This document shows, one piece after another, positions 8,723-18,934 of a stretch of 64,000 bases of DNA (positions are counted from its first letter, which is position 1; each line of letters opens with the position of its first letter). The DNA is taken from contig JACGUK010000001.1 of assembly GCA_024256265.1 (NCBI GenBank), positions 1 through 64,000 on the forward strand, in the 5' to 3' direction. Origin of the DNA: an archaeon. Its GTDB lineage: Archaea > Thermoproteota > Nitrososphaeria > Nitrososphaerales > JACAEJ01. The notes under the pieces are model-generated. The model did not search any database. It was not told the DNA's origin and was given only the letters and a program-made list of their open reading frames with translations. A program made the translations under genes and the position numbers.

Positions 8723-10444
8723 ATGTCACTAATTACGGCCTCAATTCTAAAAGAAGGTACAGTTAGGGCAAGAGAAACTCAGATGAATAATATCGATGCA
8801 GCTAGAATAATATCAGGATTTGTTCGTACAACATTAGGTCCATGTGGCATGGATAAGATGCTTATAACCACATCAGGCGATGAGACTCTCACTAAAATCC
8901 CAATTACAATTGTAACTAATGATGGTGCTGAAATATTGAAGAATATAGATGTTCAACACCCTGTAGCTAAGATACTTGTCGAGGTTGCAAAAGCTCAAGA
9001 TAGTGAAGTTGGAGACGGGACTACGAGCGCTGTAGTTTTAGCAGGAGAGCTCTTAAATATGGCACAGAAGCTCATGAAGAGAAAGATTCATCCCAATATT
9101 ATAATCGAGGGTTATAAGAAAGCATTTGAAAAGGCTAAAGAGATATTGAACGATATAGCTATAGAAGTTGATAAGAATGATGATGAGATGCTAAAAAAGG
9201 TAGCCATTACTTCTATGGGTGGCAAAAATGTAGCCATGGCAAAGGAGCATCTGGCAGATATAGCAGTTAAAGCTGTAAAGCAGATAGCTGAGGAAAGAGA
9301 TGGAAAGATAAAGGCTGACATAGATAATATCAAAATCTTAAAGAAGCATGGTCAGGGTTTGAAAGAAAGCGAGCTGGTCAAAGGAATGGTGGTAGAACGT
9401 GAGTACTATCAAGAGATAGAGTCACAATCTTCTCGCATGCCTGAGAGGGTTGAAAACGCCAAGATAATCTTGGTAAGGAGTGCTTTTGATCTTGATAGAG
9501 GTGCTGTCATATTTGCTCGTGAAATGAGGGTTGAAAAGCCGGAGCAATTGACACTTTTTATAGATGGAGAGAAGAAAATCCTTAAAGATATGGTAGAAAA
9601 AATAGCCAGCGCAGGCGCCAATGTTCTCTTTTGTGAAAAAGCCCTAGATGATGTAGCTATCCATTATCTTATAAGAAAGGGCATAATGGCTATGAAACGC
9701 GTAAAAGAGAAGGATATGGAAAGAATTGCTAAGGCTATAGATGCTCGTATAGTATCCCATATGGAGGATATTGGACCTGATGCCATAGGTGAAGCAGGAA
9801 TGGTCGAAGAGGTGAAGGTAGGGGAGAGTAAGCTGATCTACATTCGTGATTGCAAAGATCCTCACGCTCTTACCATATTATTAAGAGGTGGTGCAGAGCA
9901 TGTTGTTGACGAAGCCAAAAGGTCTATACATGATGCTCTTTGTGTTGTGAGGAATGTATTAGAGGATGGTAAGATAGTGGCTGGAGGAGGTTCGCCTGAA
10001 GCTGAATTATCAAGGCAAATTAGAAGTTTTGCAACAAATATATTAGGAAGAGAGCAATTGGCTGTAGAGGCTTTTGCAGATGCCCTTGAAGTTATACCTA
10101 CAGCTTTGGCTGAAAACGCTGGACTCGATCCCATAGATATCTTGGTCGAGCTTAGGGCTAAGCATGAGAAAAGCGATAACTCATGGTATGGAGTAGATGT
10201 CTTCTCAGGCAAGATAGAGGATATGAGAAAGCTTAACGTTTTAGAACCCCTTAGAGTTAAGCAACAGATGATAAAATCTGCTGTTGAAGCAACTTGCATG
10301 ATCTTAAGGATAGATGAAGCTGTGTGCGCTAAAACTATGGAGGAGAAAGAAGAAGGATTAGAAGAGAGGCTTAAAGAGAGAGAGAAGAGGATAAGTGGCA
10401 AGAAGCGTAGATGGAAGCAGTCGCCTGTTTGGGTTCCTAGGTAA
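8723..10444 (+). CDS. thsA: Thermosome subunit (group II chaperonin)
   Basis: 573 residues. Thermosomes are double-ring ATP-dependent chaperonins of the archaeal cytosol. Visible motifs are RTTLGPCGMDKML, TNDGAEIL, the ATP motif GDGTTSAVVLAGELL and the C-terminal VDVFSGKIEDM. The longest ORF opens at TTG 8711, but GGTGA at 8713-8717 is well spaced for ATG 8723 (MSLITAS), which I prefer. The C-terminus lacks the GGM-rich tail of many subunits and ends in a basic segment with several tryptophans. No second subunit gene is in the window, so homo- or hetero-oligomer cannot be decided. Confidence 0.96.
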   Translation: MSLITASILKEGTVRARETQMNNIDAARIISGFVRTTLGPCGMDKMLITTSGDETLTKIPITIVTNDGAEILKNIDVQHPVAKILVEVAKAQDSEVGDGTTSAVVLAGELLNMAQKLMKRKIHPNIIIEGYKKAFEKAKEILNDIAIEVDKNDDEMLKKVAITSMGGKNVAMAKEHLADIAVKAVKQIAEERDGKIKADIDNIKILKKHGQGLKESELVKGMVVEREYYQEIESQSSRMPERVENAKIILVRSAFDLDRGAVIFAREMRVEKPEQLTLFIDGEKKILKDMVEKIASAGANVLFCEKALDDVAIHYLIRKGIMAMKRVKEKDMERIAKAIDARIVSHMEDIGPDAIGEAGMVEEVKVGESKLIYIRDCKDPHALTILLRGGAEHVVDEAKRSIHDALCVVRNVLEDGKIVAGGGSPEAELSRQIRSFATNILGREQLAVEAFADALEVIPTALAENAGLDPIDILVELRAKHEKSDNSWYGVDVFSGKIEDMRKLNVLEPLRVKQQMIKSAVEATCMILRIDEAVCAKTMEEKEEGLEERLKEREKRISGKKRRWKQSPVWVPR

Positions 10445-10445
10445 A

Positions 10446-11990
10446 TTAAGCACTATAAACTCTTCTGACTTTACCAAGCTTGGCAGGTTCCAGATTAAAA
10501 ACTATAGTCTTAAGATGAGTCATCTCATCTATGCTGTAACCTATTCCCTCCCGACCTATTCCAGATTCCTTTGATCCACCGAAGGGGAAGTAACCAACAC
10601 CATGCCTAGGAAGGTCGTTGATTGTAACTTCTCCTGTCTCAAGCCTCTTTGATATCTTCCACATCTTGTAGAAATCGTTTGTAAATATACATGAATCTAA
10701 ACCATATCTTGACTTCTTTCCTATCTCTATCGCTTCATTCTCATTCTTTATCCTTATTATTGTAATTACTGGTCCAAAGGTCTCTTCCCATGCAATCCTA
10801 GCATTTAATGGTACATCATATAGTACTGTAGGCTCAAAGTAACAATCTTTATGGCTTCCACCTATGAGTAACTTCGCTCCCTTTACTTTTGCATCATCGA
10901 CTAATCCTTGAATTCTTTGAGCTGCTCTAAGGTTTATGACTGGTCCAACTTTTACAGAAGGGTCTCTAGGGTCTCCATGCTTCCAATTGATTACCTCATT
11001 CATTACTTTCTTTAAAAACTCATCAGCTATGCTCTCAACTACCAACACTGCACTTATAGCATCACACCTCTGCCCAGCATTCTTTAAAGAGCCTTCAACA
11101 CATTTCTTTGCTGCAAGTTCCAAATCAGCATCGTCAAGGACTATGGCCATACCTTTGCCTCCAAGCTCAAGATGCAATTTCTTAAGACCTGCCATCTTGG
11201 CGATTTGCTTGCCAACCTCTGTACTACCAGTGAAGTTTATCATAGCAACTTTTTCATTTGGTACGAGATAATCCCCTATCTCACCACTCCCTGTGACCAT
11301 GTTTAAAGCCCCAGAAGGTATTCCAGCCTCATCTAATACTCTTGCAAATAGGAGTAAAGATAACGGATTCTCGCTCGATTGCTTTGATACAACTGTGTTG
11401 CCTGCTAGAAGGGCAGGTACTATCTTTGCTGATGCTATATAAAGAGGGTAGTTGAAAGGAGATATGGCAACCACAACTCCTACAGGCTCACGAATAACTA
11501 AGGCTATCTTCCCTGTTGTATCATCAGACCAGTCTCCTGGAATATATTCACCAAATATCTTTCTGGCTTCTTCCATCGTCAGCTTAAGCCTATCTATTGT
11601 GGCTCTTACTTCGCCTTCAGCATCCCTTTTTGGCTTCCCACCCTCTAGCATTAAAGTTCTTACAAAATCATCCTTATATTTTGAAAGAAGCTGGCTAGTC
11701 TTCTCAAAGATTTCTATACGCTCTATGCCTGGTATATCTCTTATCCTCTGCCTACTCTCATAAGCAACATCTATTGCTTTATCAACATCTTCCTTACCAG
11801 CATTTGATACCTTTGCTATTATGCTACCATCTACAGGTGTATCTACATCTATTACCTTCTTTGAATTAGAATCAGCCCATTCCCCGTTTATGAACATCTT
11901 GAAGAATGGTATTCCATCAGGTCCTTTAGTGTAAATAGGATTGAAGAAATCACTTAGTTTAAGCATAGGCTTCTCATGCATAGAAACCAC
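10446..11990 (-). CDS. Aldehyde dehydrogenase, probable non-phosphorylating glyceraldehyde-3-phosphate dehydrogenase (GAPN)
   Basis: 514 residues. The aldehyde dehydrogenase active site is complete: Asn180 (SPFN), general base Glu276 (LELGGKG) and catalytic Cys309 (NAGQRC). The N-terminus (FFKMFINGEW) and C-terminus (RHGVGYFPFGGSKESGIGREG) look like archaeal GAPN, which oxidises glyceraldehyde-3-phosphate to 3-phosphoglycerate with NAD(P). Succinic semialdehyde or lactaldehyde dehydrogenase are alternatives. The ORF begins with GTG 11990; ATG 11981 has a GTGGT five bases before it and may be the real start. The stop lies 1 nt from the end of the thermosome gene on the other strand. Confidence 0.85.
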   Translation of the reverse strand: MVSMHEKPMLKLSDFFNPIYTKGPDGIPFFKMFINGEWADSNSKKVIDVDTPVDGSIIAKVSNAGKEDVDKAIDVAYESRQRIRDIPGIERIEIFEKTSQLLSKYKDDFVRTLMLEGGKPKRDAEGEVRATIDRLKLTMEEARKIFGEYIPGDWSDDTTGKIALVIREPVGVVVAISPFNYPLYIASAKIVPALLAGNTVVSKQSSENPLSLLLFARVLDEAGIPSGALNMVTGSGEIGDYLVPNEKVAMINFTGSTEVGKQIAKMAGLKKLHLELGGKGMAIVLDDADLELAAKKCVEGSLKNAGQRCDAISAVLVVESIADEFLKKVMNEVINWKHGDPRDPSVKVGPVINLRAAQRIQGLVDDAKVKGAKLLIGGSHKDCYFEPTVLYDVPLNARIAWEETFGPVITIIRIKNENEAIEIGKKSRYGLDSCIFTNDFYKMWKISKRLETGEVTINDLPRHGVGYFPFGGSKESGIGREGIGYSIDEMTHLKTIVFNLEPAKLGKVRRVYSA

Positions 11991-12082
11991 TTGTATAATT
12001 AGTAATTAATCAAGTATAAAAATTGTATTAGCACGATTAAACAATATACAGATAAATACACATTTATTATAAAATTAATTTA

Positions 12083-14368
12083 TTGACCTTATCATACAAC
12101 CTTACATTCGATTATGATCCTGTAGAGAATTCTGACTGGGGCTTTGCAAGAACGAATCGTTTTATTTTGCGTAATAGCATAGCAGAGTTTGGTCTCTCAG
12201 CATATTCAGTGCCCATTGATATATCCTTTCAATCTAAAAAGTTACATCTGACAGCGCCTAACAGAGATTATCCATGTGAAGGTCTATTGGCTTTGACAGA
12301 TGGAGAGAATTGGAAGTTTCTCGATTGCTTTGCATTTGGGATCATTAAGAAAGGAGTTGCACTAAAACTTCATCCTAAAAAGGTATCTGCATCTACATGG
12401 CTTCTAGAATATTTGTATGATATACATGATAAAGATGGGCATCAAGGCTTGTTAAAGACTTCATACTGGCTCAGTGAAGATGAACATGCATGCCTCAACC
12501 TTGACTTTAAGATAGATTCTCTTGAGAACGATCTTGAATTGATTGTAGCACCTTTTCTTGATATTCGTCACATATACTCTGAGAGTAAGCCAGAAAAACA
12601 CACCATAAAAATCATGAAGAATGAAAATAAGTATCCAATGATTCATGCTGAAAAGGATGGACGCTTACTAATCATCTTTACCCCCCATAATGATGTTGAA
12701 ATCGAGGAAGGCAAGGCTTACCTAAATTGGTTTTATAAGCTTGGAGACGGTTTTAGGACTCAAGCTCATCAAGGCATAATCTTTCTTGGTCAGAGCAGGG
12801 GGCTTTTCATCCCAGCCCTATTTCATGTTAAATTTCCTAAAGACACCATGAAAATCAAATTCCATGCTATTCCTATGATGAGAGATGATCCTATAAGGAT
12901 AGATTCTATAAAAGAATTGAAGGATAAGATAGAGCTTGAATCTAACAAGTTATCATTTTTAAAGAATGTAATCAGAAAAGGAGGGGCTGATCCTCAAATT
13001 TATAACTCTATTCTTGCAAGAATCGATGCTTTTACAAGATTTGGGATGAAGATAACTCTTCCTGATGGAAGAAAGTTTACAATGCTAGAGGCTGGAGGAT
13101 GGTGGTTTAGGACTCCTTGGATGAGAGATATTTACACTAATTTTCATCAAAATTTAAAAACACTAAAAATCTTGGATAAAAGGCTAGAAATCGTAAGAGA
13201 TTCTATCTTATTGGGAATAGAGTTCTTTGATGATAATACTGGTAGAGTTCATAACTATCTCCCTATGTTTACTTCTGATTACGAGGTTAGGAACGGTCAT
13301 TTACTACCATTAGAAAAATACTACTTTGCTGCAGACCCGACATTGCTATTCTTCATCATATCTTGGGAATACGTCAAATTAACAGGAGAGAAGGACTTGC
13401 TAAAAATAATAATGAGATTGTTTGCAAGAACCTTTCAAATCTACCAAAAGGCTTCTCTTAATGCCCTAAATGGGCCTCCAGTCATTTCAGATTTAGGGTT
13501 ATTGGCATGTGTGCCATGGCACTCTTGGACAGACTCAAGAAGAATGATAGTACATAGAGGTTTAGGGTTCGATGCTTTACCAACAAGAGTACCGAAAGAA
13601 TGGCAAATCGAAGAGATTGAGAATTCTAAGGATTCAGAGGAAGTTAAAAGAATTTTTAACACGCCAAGGTTCTACTTGCCTGAGATAAACGCCCTTTGGA
13701 TAAAGGCATTAGAGGCAGTTATCATAATGAATAAAATAGAAAAATGTATCGAAGATTCAGAACTTCTCGAATCCATCAAGAATACTCTATCAATGGCAAG
13801 AGTAAATTACTTACCTATATTCTGGAATAGTAAAGAAGGGTATTTTTACGATGTTTTATCTTGTGATCTATCAAAAAAGGATGAGACTTTAGGATCGCCT
13901 TCTGTAGTTGCAGCATCTATTCTTCAAGATTTGATGCCTAAAGAGAAACTTGAGTCTATGTGGGAAGCAGTACAAAAAAGATTATTGGTATATAGGAGGA
14001 TAAAATGGCTCAAGAAATACTACGATGAATTATACCCTTTTGGAATAATAGTAAAAGATAGTGAAGAAAGAGTATACTTTGATAATGAACAGTATCATGG
14101 AGCTGTTATATGGCCTAGAGATACACCATACATAATCAAGCTTCTAGAAAGGATTGAGAGATACGATGTGATAAAAGGCTTTTTGATAAGCAATTTGGAC
14201 CACCAGATGAGTGAGGGTACCATATTTTATAATCATGAGCTCTTCAGCCTTCCTCTTGGGAAGAACCCTTCACCTGTCGATGGATTTAAAGAGAATCCTA
14301 TACCTGTGAAGAATCCTACTCAATTCTGGTCACAATGGGTCGATCCTTACTTAAAATATGAAATTTAA
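12083..14368 (+). CDS. Glycogen-debranching/amylo-glucosidase-like protein
   Basis: 761 residues. The N-terminal 270 residues look like a beta-sandwich. From about residue 310 on there is an (alpha/alpha)6-barrel with WFRTPWMRDI, typical of the C-terminal glucosidase part of glycogen-debranching enzymes (compare WGRDT in relatives), and later YHGAVIWPRDTPYI. Such enzymes release glucose from alpha-1,6 branches or oligosaccharides. The exact substrate is not certain. The start is TTG 12083 without a clear Shine-Dalgarno sequence. A GT4 glycosyltransferase follows after 150 bp, so a role in a storage glucan or trehalose-like sugar is plausible. Confidence 0.75.
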   Translation: MTLSYNLTFDYDPVENSDWGFARTNRFILRNSIAEFGLSAYSVPIDISFQSKKLHLTAPNRDYPCEGLLALTDGENWKFLDCFAFGIIKKGVALKLHPKKVSASTWLLEYLYDIHDKDGHQGLLKTSYWLSEDEHACLNLDFKIDSLENDLELIVAPFLDIRHIYSESKPEKHTIKIMKNENKYPMIHAEKDGRLLIIFTPHNDVEIEEGKAYLNWFYKLGDGFRTQAHQGIIFLGQSRGLFIPALFHVKFPKDTMKIKFHAIPMMRDDPIRIDSIKELKDKIELESNKLSFLKNVIRKGGADPQIYNSILARIDAFTRFGMKITLPDGRKFTMLEAGGWWFRTPWMRDIYTNFHQNLKTLKILDKRLEIVRDSILLGIEFFDDNTGRVHNYLPMFTSDYEVRNGHLLPLEKYYFAADPTLLFFIISWEYVKLTGEKDLLKIIMRLFARTFQIYQKASLNALNGPPVISDLGLLACVPWHSWTDSRRMIVHRGLGFDALPTRVPKEWQIEEIENSKDSEEVKRIFNTPRFYLPEINALWIKALEAVIIMNKIEKCIEDSELLESIKNTLSMARVNYLPIFWNSKEGYFYDVLSCDLSKKDETLGSPSVVAASILQDLMPKEKLESMWEAVQKRLLVYRRIKWLKKYYDELYPFGIIVKDSEERVYFDNEQYHGAVIWPRDTPYIIKLLERIERYDVIKGFLISNLDHQMSEGTIFYNHELFSLPLGKNPSPVDGFKENPIPVKNPTQFWSQWVDPYLKYEI

Positions 14369-14521
14369 GTAAGATTTATAAATATCTTTGGTAATGGTCA
14401 CAAGATTTTCTCAGAATAGCATAATTGATTTCATAAAGTGCTTTTAATAATTGATCATTTTCAGATATTGAATAACGAATATAGACAGTTTTATCTACTA
14501 GGCAGTTAAAGGCTGTGGGTC

Positions 14522-15766
14522 ATGAGAATAGGATTCTTCGTCTGGGAATACCCTCCAGTTTTGGTAGGGGGGCTTGGCACCTATGCTACATATATCACTC
14601 GAAAATTCGTCGAGATTGGTCATGATGTAGCTGTCTTTACCCTTAACCCAGGAAACCTTCCCACAAGAGAAGTCATAAAAGGCGTCGAGGTGCATAGACC
14701 ACTAATCGCTGATGCTACAAATATCTTCCCCTTACTCGTTGCAGACGATCTTAGAAGATGGGGAACGAGCATCAAGTTCTTTAACGATGTCTTCATATAC
14801 AACATTTTATCAGCGACAAAGTTCACTAATGAGCTAGTTAGAAAGGAGAATTATAATTACGATTTGATTTGTATACATGATTGGCTCAGTAGCATCTCAG
14901 GCCTCATTATTAAGAATGAGTTGAAGATACCTATGGTCTTTCATGTTCATTCAACAGAGTGGGGCAGAAGTGGGAACATGGGGTCTGAGGTAGTTAGCCA
15001 CTTAGAGAATATAACTGCTCAAATGTCTGATAAGATAATAACAGTCAGCAATGTAATGATGGATGATCTAATACGTCATGGTTGGCAAGGGACAAAGATT
15101 AATGTAGTTTGGAATGGTGTCGACCCAGAGATATATGATCCAAAAAAGGTTCATCATGAAGAAGTCTTGGCGATAAGAGAGAAGTATGGAATTAAAGAGG
15201 ATGAGCAGATGATTCTTCATGTAGGAAGGTTAACATGGATAAAAGGAGTAAGGAATTTAGTCCAATCTATGCCTATGATCATTAAAGATTTCCCTAAGAC
15301 AAAACTTGTAATACTAGGTAGGGGTGAAGAACAAAGGAATCTCATCGACTTGGTAGATCGTTTGCAAATAAAAGACAATATCATCTTCAGGTTTGAATTC
15401 ATCTCAGAAGAGGAGCGTATCTTACATTACGCAGCCTCAGATTTATGCGTCTTCCCATCCCTTTATGAGCCGTTTGGGATCGTTAGCCTTGAAGCTATGG
15501 CGATGGGGAAGCCTGTAGTTGTTGGTGCTAAGGGTGTAGTAGGCTTTGCTGAGCAAATTATACCATCAGGTCCAGATCAGAACGGGGTTCACGTGAATGG
15601 CTGTGATGCTACTGATATTGCTTGGGGCTTAAGATCAATCCTAAAAGACGAAGAATTGGCTAAGCAATGGGGCGAGAATGGAAGAAAGAGAGTCCTAAAA
15701 TATTTCACATGGGATAGAGCGGCTGAGCAGACTTTAGAGATATACCAGAGCTTATTAGCAGGCTGA
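14522..15766 (+). CDS. GT4-family glycosyltransferase, glycogen-synthase-like
   Basis: 414 residues with two Rossmann halves of the GT-B fold. The N-terminus (FVWEYPPVLVGGLGTYA) has the glycine-rich acceptor loop seen in archaeal glycogen/starch synthases. The C-terminal donor site has HVGRLTWIKGV and FPSLYEPFGIVSLEAMAMGKPVV, containing the E-x7-E pair. It may use ADP- or UDP-glucose to elongate an alpha-glucan, which would fit the debranching-type gene just upstream. Other GT4 sugar acceptors remain possible. Confidence 0.87.
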   Translation: MRIGFFVWEYPPVLVGGLGTYATYITRKFVEIGHDVAVFTLNPGNLPTREVIKGVEVHRPLIADATNIFPLLVADDLRRWGTSIKFFNDVFIYNILSATKFTNELVRKENYNYDLICIHDWLSSISGLIIKNELKIPMVFHVHSTEWGRSGNMGSEVVSHLENITAQMSDKIITVSNVMMDDLIRHGWQGTKINVVWNGVDPEIYDPKKVHHEEVLAIREKYGIKEDEQMILHVGRLTWIKGVRNLVQSMPMIIKDFPKTKLVILGRGEEQRNLIDLVDRLQIKDNIIFRFEFISEEERILHYAASDLCVFPSLYEPFGIVSLEAMAMGKPVVVGAKGVVGFAEQIIPSGPDQNGVHVNGCDATDIAWGLRSILKDEELAKQWGENGRKRVLKYFTWDRAAEQTLEIYQSLLAG

Positions 15767-15787
15767 TAAACTTCTAATATAGATTTT

Positions 15788-16714
15788 CTATGCATCGTTC
15801 ATTAGAAGTGGAATAGTTTTCTTTATTACTTCAGCACTTTTCAAGAATAGTTCCCTCTCATCCTTATCGAGTTCTAACTCTATTACTCTCTCGACGCCAT
15901 TTTTTCCTATGATCACTGGTACACCTATGCAAACATCATAAAATCCATACTCGCCATTTAAATAAAAGGAAACAAGATGGGCTTTTTTCTTATCTTTAAT
16001 TATAGACTCAATTATGGATGATGTTGAAGCTGCTACGCCAAAGGTTGTAGCTCCTTTAAGAGATATTACATCAGCTCCTGACTTCTTTGTCTTCTCAATT
16101 ATGCTAGCTATCTGGGATTCATTCAATATTTTTTCAATAGGCACCCCATTGACCTTTGATTGGCTTTTCAAGATGACCATAGAGTCCCCATGCTCTCCTA
16201 TAACAAATGCACTAATGGATGAATTGGAAACTTTTAGAGTTGATGATAAATAGTACTTAAGCCTAGCAGCATCTAACTCGCTACCAACTCCAAATACAAT
16301 ATTGCGATTAAAACCTGTTGTCTTGAGAGTAAGATAAGTCATCAAATCTAATGGATTTGTCACTGTAATTATTTTTGATTTTGGTGCATACTCTAAAATC
16401 TTCTTCGATATCTGTTTTATTATTTCCTTATTCTTTTGAAGTAGGTCGAGCCTACTCATATCAGGAGTTCTTGGAAAACCAGCCGATACTATCACTATAT
16501 CAGAGCCCTCCAAATCCTTATAATCGTTAGAGCCCTTGATCTTAACGTCTATGTTAAGCTCAGAAGCCATGTGACTAAGGTCTAAAGCATTTCCTTGAGG
16601 CAATCCTTCAATTATATCTATTAAGGTCAAGTCATCCAATCCTTTAAGAAGGATATGCTCAGCTATAGTGCTTCCAACCTTACCAAGACCTACTATGCTT
16701 ATCAACACTTTCAC
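15788..16714 (-). CDS. mdh: Malate dehydrogenase (LDH/MDH family)
   Basis: 308 residues. The Rossmann motif GLGKVGSTIAE is followed by LTLIDI, whose acidic end of beta-2 favours NAD. Substrate-loop residues GFPRTPDMSRLDL carry Arg where lactate dehydrogenases have Gln, indicating malate/oxaloacetate. The catalytic His is in IGEHGDS. It interconverts malate and oxaloacetate. It is flanked by genes in other orientations, so it is probably transcribed alone. Confidence 0.92.
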   Translation of the reverse strand: MKVLISIVGLGKVGSTIAEHILLKGLDDLTLIDIIEGLPQGNALDLSHMASELNIDVKIKGSNDYKDLEGSDIVIVSAGFPRTPDMSRLDLLQKNKEIIKQISKKILEYAPKSKIITVTNPLDLMTYLTLKTTGFNRNIVFGVGSELDAARLKYYLSSTLKVSNSSISAFVIGEHGDSMVILKSQSKVNGVPIEKILNESQIASIIEKTKKSGADVISLKGATTFGVAASTSSIIESIIKDKKKAHLVSFYLNGEYGFYDVCIGVPVIIGKNGVERVIELELDKDERELFLKSAEVIKKTIPLLMNDA

Positions 16715-16793
16715 CCAAGTTATGCTTTAATATAGGCTATATTTGAATAATGCTTAGTAAGAAGTTTTAGCATAATAAGGTTAGTGGCTAATT

Positions 16794-17660
16794 TTGGCTG
16801 ATGTCGGATTAGAGATTTCTAAATCTCATCGATTCTCTAATAAAGTAGCCATAGTGAAAGGGGAGAGGTCTATAGAGACTGTCATGAAGGCTTTAGATTT
16901 GATAGGAGGGGTTAATGAATTCTTTGATAAGCCTATTTTGATAAAGGTGAACTTGATAGCCAGTAAGACGTGGGATAGAGGGGTTACAACTGATCCTATA
17001 GTTGTAGAAGCTTTGATCAAAGCCTTCAAAGAAGTTAACGATGATGTATTTGTAATAGAGTCGGATGCAACTATGACCAATGCTGATAAAGCAGCCAAAA
17101 TTTGTGGAATACTTGATGTTTGTGAAAAATATAGTGTACCTTTTGTAAATTTAAAACGGTTAAATGAAAGATTGACTATCAAACTTGAAGAGCCCGAGAC
17201 TCTCTCAAGAATTAATTTACCAAAATTTATTCTCGGTGGTTATATAATTAGTGCAGCAAAGATGAAGACTCATGTCGATACTCAAGTCACTTTGGGCATG
17301 AAGAACATGTTTGGGCTTATCCCTGAAAAATTCAAGTCCAAGTACCATTTAATGCATAGCATAGATAAAGTCATAGTAGATGTAAACACTGTAATTAAAC
17401 CAGTTCTTACGATAATAGATGGTTTCATTGCTATGGAAGGACAGGGTCCTATAGATGGCAATCCTGTCAAGATGAATTTGATAATAGCTGGTAAAGATGT
17501 GGTAGCAACTGACGCTGTAGCCTCAAGGGTTATGGGCTTTGATCCTAGGCTCATCTATCATATAAGAAGGTCTTCAGAGAAAGGTCTTGGTGCAATAGAA
17601 GGTTATGAAATAGTAGGCGAGAATGTAGAAAGTGTTTCTAGGAGATTTAAAAGACCATAA
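16794..17660 (+). CDS. DUF362 family protein
   Basis: 288 residues. Characteristic DUF362 segments are IKVNLIASKTWDRGVTTDP near the N-terminus, MKTHVDTQVTLGMKNMFGLIP in the middle and GPIDGNPVKMNLIIAGKDVVATDAVA. No ferredoxin-type cysteine cluster is present, unlike the longer iron-sulfur versions. The biochemical role of the family is not established. The start is TTG 16794. It abuts the convergent oxidase gene with no spacer. Confidence 0.85.
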   Translation: MADVGLEISKSHRFSNKVAIVKGERSIETVMKALDLIGGVNEFFDKPILIKVNLIASKTWDRGVTTDPIVVEALIKAFKEVNDDVFVIESDATMTNADKAAKICGILDVCEKYSVPFVNLKRLNERLTIKLEEPETLSRINLPKFILGGYIISAAKMKTHVDTQVTLGMKNMFGLIPEKFKSKYHLMHSIDKVIVDVNTVIKPVLTIIDGFIAMEGQGPIDGNPVKMNLIIAGKDVVATDAVASRVMGFDPRLIYHIRRSSEKGLGAIEGYEIVGENVESVSRRFKRP

Positions 17661-18065
17661 TCATGATAATCCCCAGCTTATGATTTTAATGGGCTTAACT
17701 CTTATTAAAGCTGTCTTACCTTCTTCTATTGGAAAGTCCTTGTATTGAGGATACTTTTTATATAACAAATCACGTCCTAAATTGTAGTCTTCATCACTCT
17801 TTAGAATCTCTGCCTCTCCATAGATCAAAAGTCCTTTAAGCCTTGACCAATCTTCAAAGTACTCATCTATAATTATAGATACCTTCTTATTTAATGCTAT
17901 ATTCCTGATCTTCTTGCTTTCAAGGTCTGTAGCAAAATAGATATCTTGACTGTCGAAGGCATAGCAGATAGGCACTAAATGAGCAATTCCTCTTCCTGTA
18001 ATAGTTGCCATTCTTGCTACTTTTTGTGAAATTAAAAATTCGCCTTCGAGTTTAGATAAAGGCAT
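17661..18065 (-). CDS. PNPOx-like split-barrel flavin/F420-binding protein
   Basis: 134 residues with the split beta-barrel pattern of pyridoxamine-phosphate-oxidase-like proteins: VARMATITGRGIAHLVPICYAFD, then IYFATDLESKKIRNIALNKKVSIIID. Many archaeal members bind F420 or flavin and reduce small substrates. The neighbouring F420 genes make F420 a reasonable guess. The substrate is unknown. Confidence 0.8.
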   Translation of the reverse strand: MPLSKLEGEFLISQKVARMATITGRGIAHLVPICYAFDSQDIYFATDLESKKIRNIALNKKVSIIIDEYFEDWSRLKGLLIYGEAEILKSDEDYNLGRDLLYKKYPQYKDFPIEEGKTALIRVKPIKIISWGLS

Positions 18066-18138
18066 AAAATTTTCTTATGGTTAGAAATAATAAAGGTTTA
18101 CTAAGAATAAATCTAATATATTCTATAAAAGGTTATCT

Positions 18139-18927
18139 TTGCTATGTCATATAGATCAGATTGATCAGGAGTTGTCATCAGAGATAAAGATCATAGGAAT
18201 AAAAGGAATCCCTGAAGTCGAGCCTGGCGATGATCTAGCCAATTTGATCATCGATTCGATCCAAAGACAAGGCATTAAGATCATGAATAAGGACGTAATA
18301 GTTGTGACTCATAAGATAGTCTCTAAAGCTGAGGGAAGGCTTGTTGACTTAAAAAATGTAAGCCCTTCAGATTTCGCCTTGAAGATAAGTAAACGTAGAA
18401 AAAAGGACCCTAGAATGGTTGAAGTTATTCTTCGTGAGGCAAAGAGGATAGTCAGGATGGAGAGAGGAGTAATAATAGCTGAGACTAGACATGGCTTTAT
18501 ATGTGCCAATGCTGGCGTGGATAAATCTAACGTGAAAGGCGAGGATGTAGTCTCTTTATTGCCCATTGATCCTGATAAATCTGCTAGACAAATTAAAGAT
18601 GAGATAAAAAGAAGACTGAACTCTGATGTGGCTGTGATAATATCAGATACCTTTGGTAGACCTTGGAGAGATGGGCAGACAAACATGGCTATAGGAGTTG
18701 CTGGTTTAGAGCCAATATTAGATTACAGAGGAAAAAAGGATAGTTATGGCTATATTCTTAAAGTGACAGCCATAGCTATAGCTGATGAACTAGCATCAGC
18801 AGCAGAGCTTGTTATGGGAAAAGTAGGAATGGTACCTATAGCAGTAATAAGAGGCTATCGATATATCGAAGGAGAAGGCTCTATCAAATCTTTTATTAGA
18901 CCTCGTTCAAGAGACCTCTTCAGATGA
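18139..18927 (+). CDS. cofE: Coenzyme F420-0:L-glutamate ligase
   Basis: 262 residues. CofE adds glutamates to F420-0 in a GTP-dependent reaction. Signatures seen are GIPEVEPGDDL, VIVVTHKIVSKAEGRLVDL and VIISDTFGRPWRDGQTNMAIG, the last with metal/GTP-binding acidic residues. It is the single-domain archaeal form; in actinobacteria this domain is fused to a nitroreductase (FbiB). The longest frame starts at TTG 18139; TTG 18169 would give the more usual short N-terminus. It is convergent with cofC. Confidence 0.94.
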   Translation: MLCHIDQIDQELSSEIKIIGIKGIPEVEPGDDLANLIIDSIQRQGIKIMNKDVIVVTHKIVSKAEGRLVDLKNVSPSDFALKISKRRKKDPRMVEVILREAKRIVRMERGVIIAETRHGFICANAGVDKSNVKGEDVVSLLPIDPDKSARQIKDEIKRRLNSDVAVIISDTFGRPWRDGQTNMAIGVAGLEPILDYRGKKDSYGYILKVTAIAIADELASAAELVMGKVGMVPIAVIRGYRYIEGEGSIKSFIRPRSRDLFR

Positions 18928-18934
18928 ATGTCTC

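Noticed and set aside
9862..10401. A 179-codon open frame antisense to the thermosome gene
   Set aside because: It lies wholly inside a strongly conserved gene, is Ser/Ala/Leu-rich without any motif, and mirrors the codon structure of the real gene.
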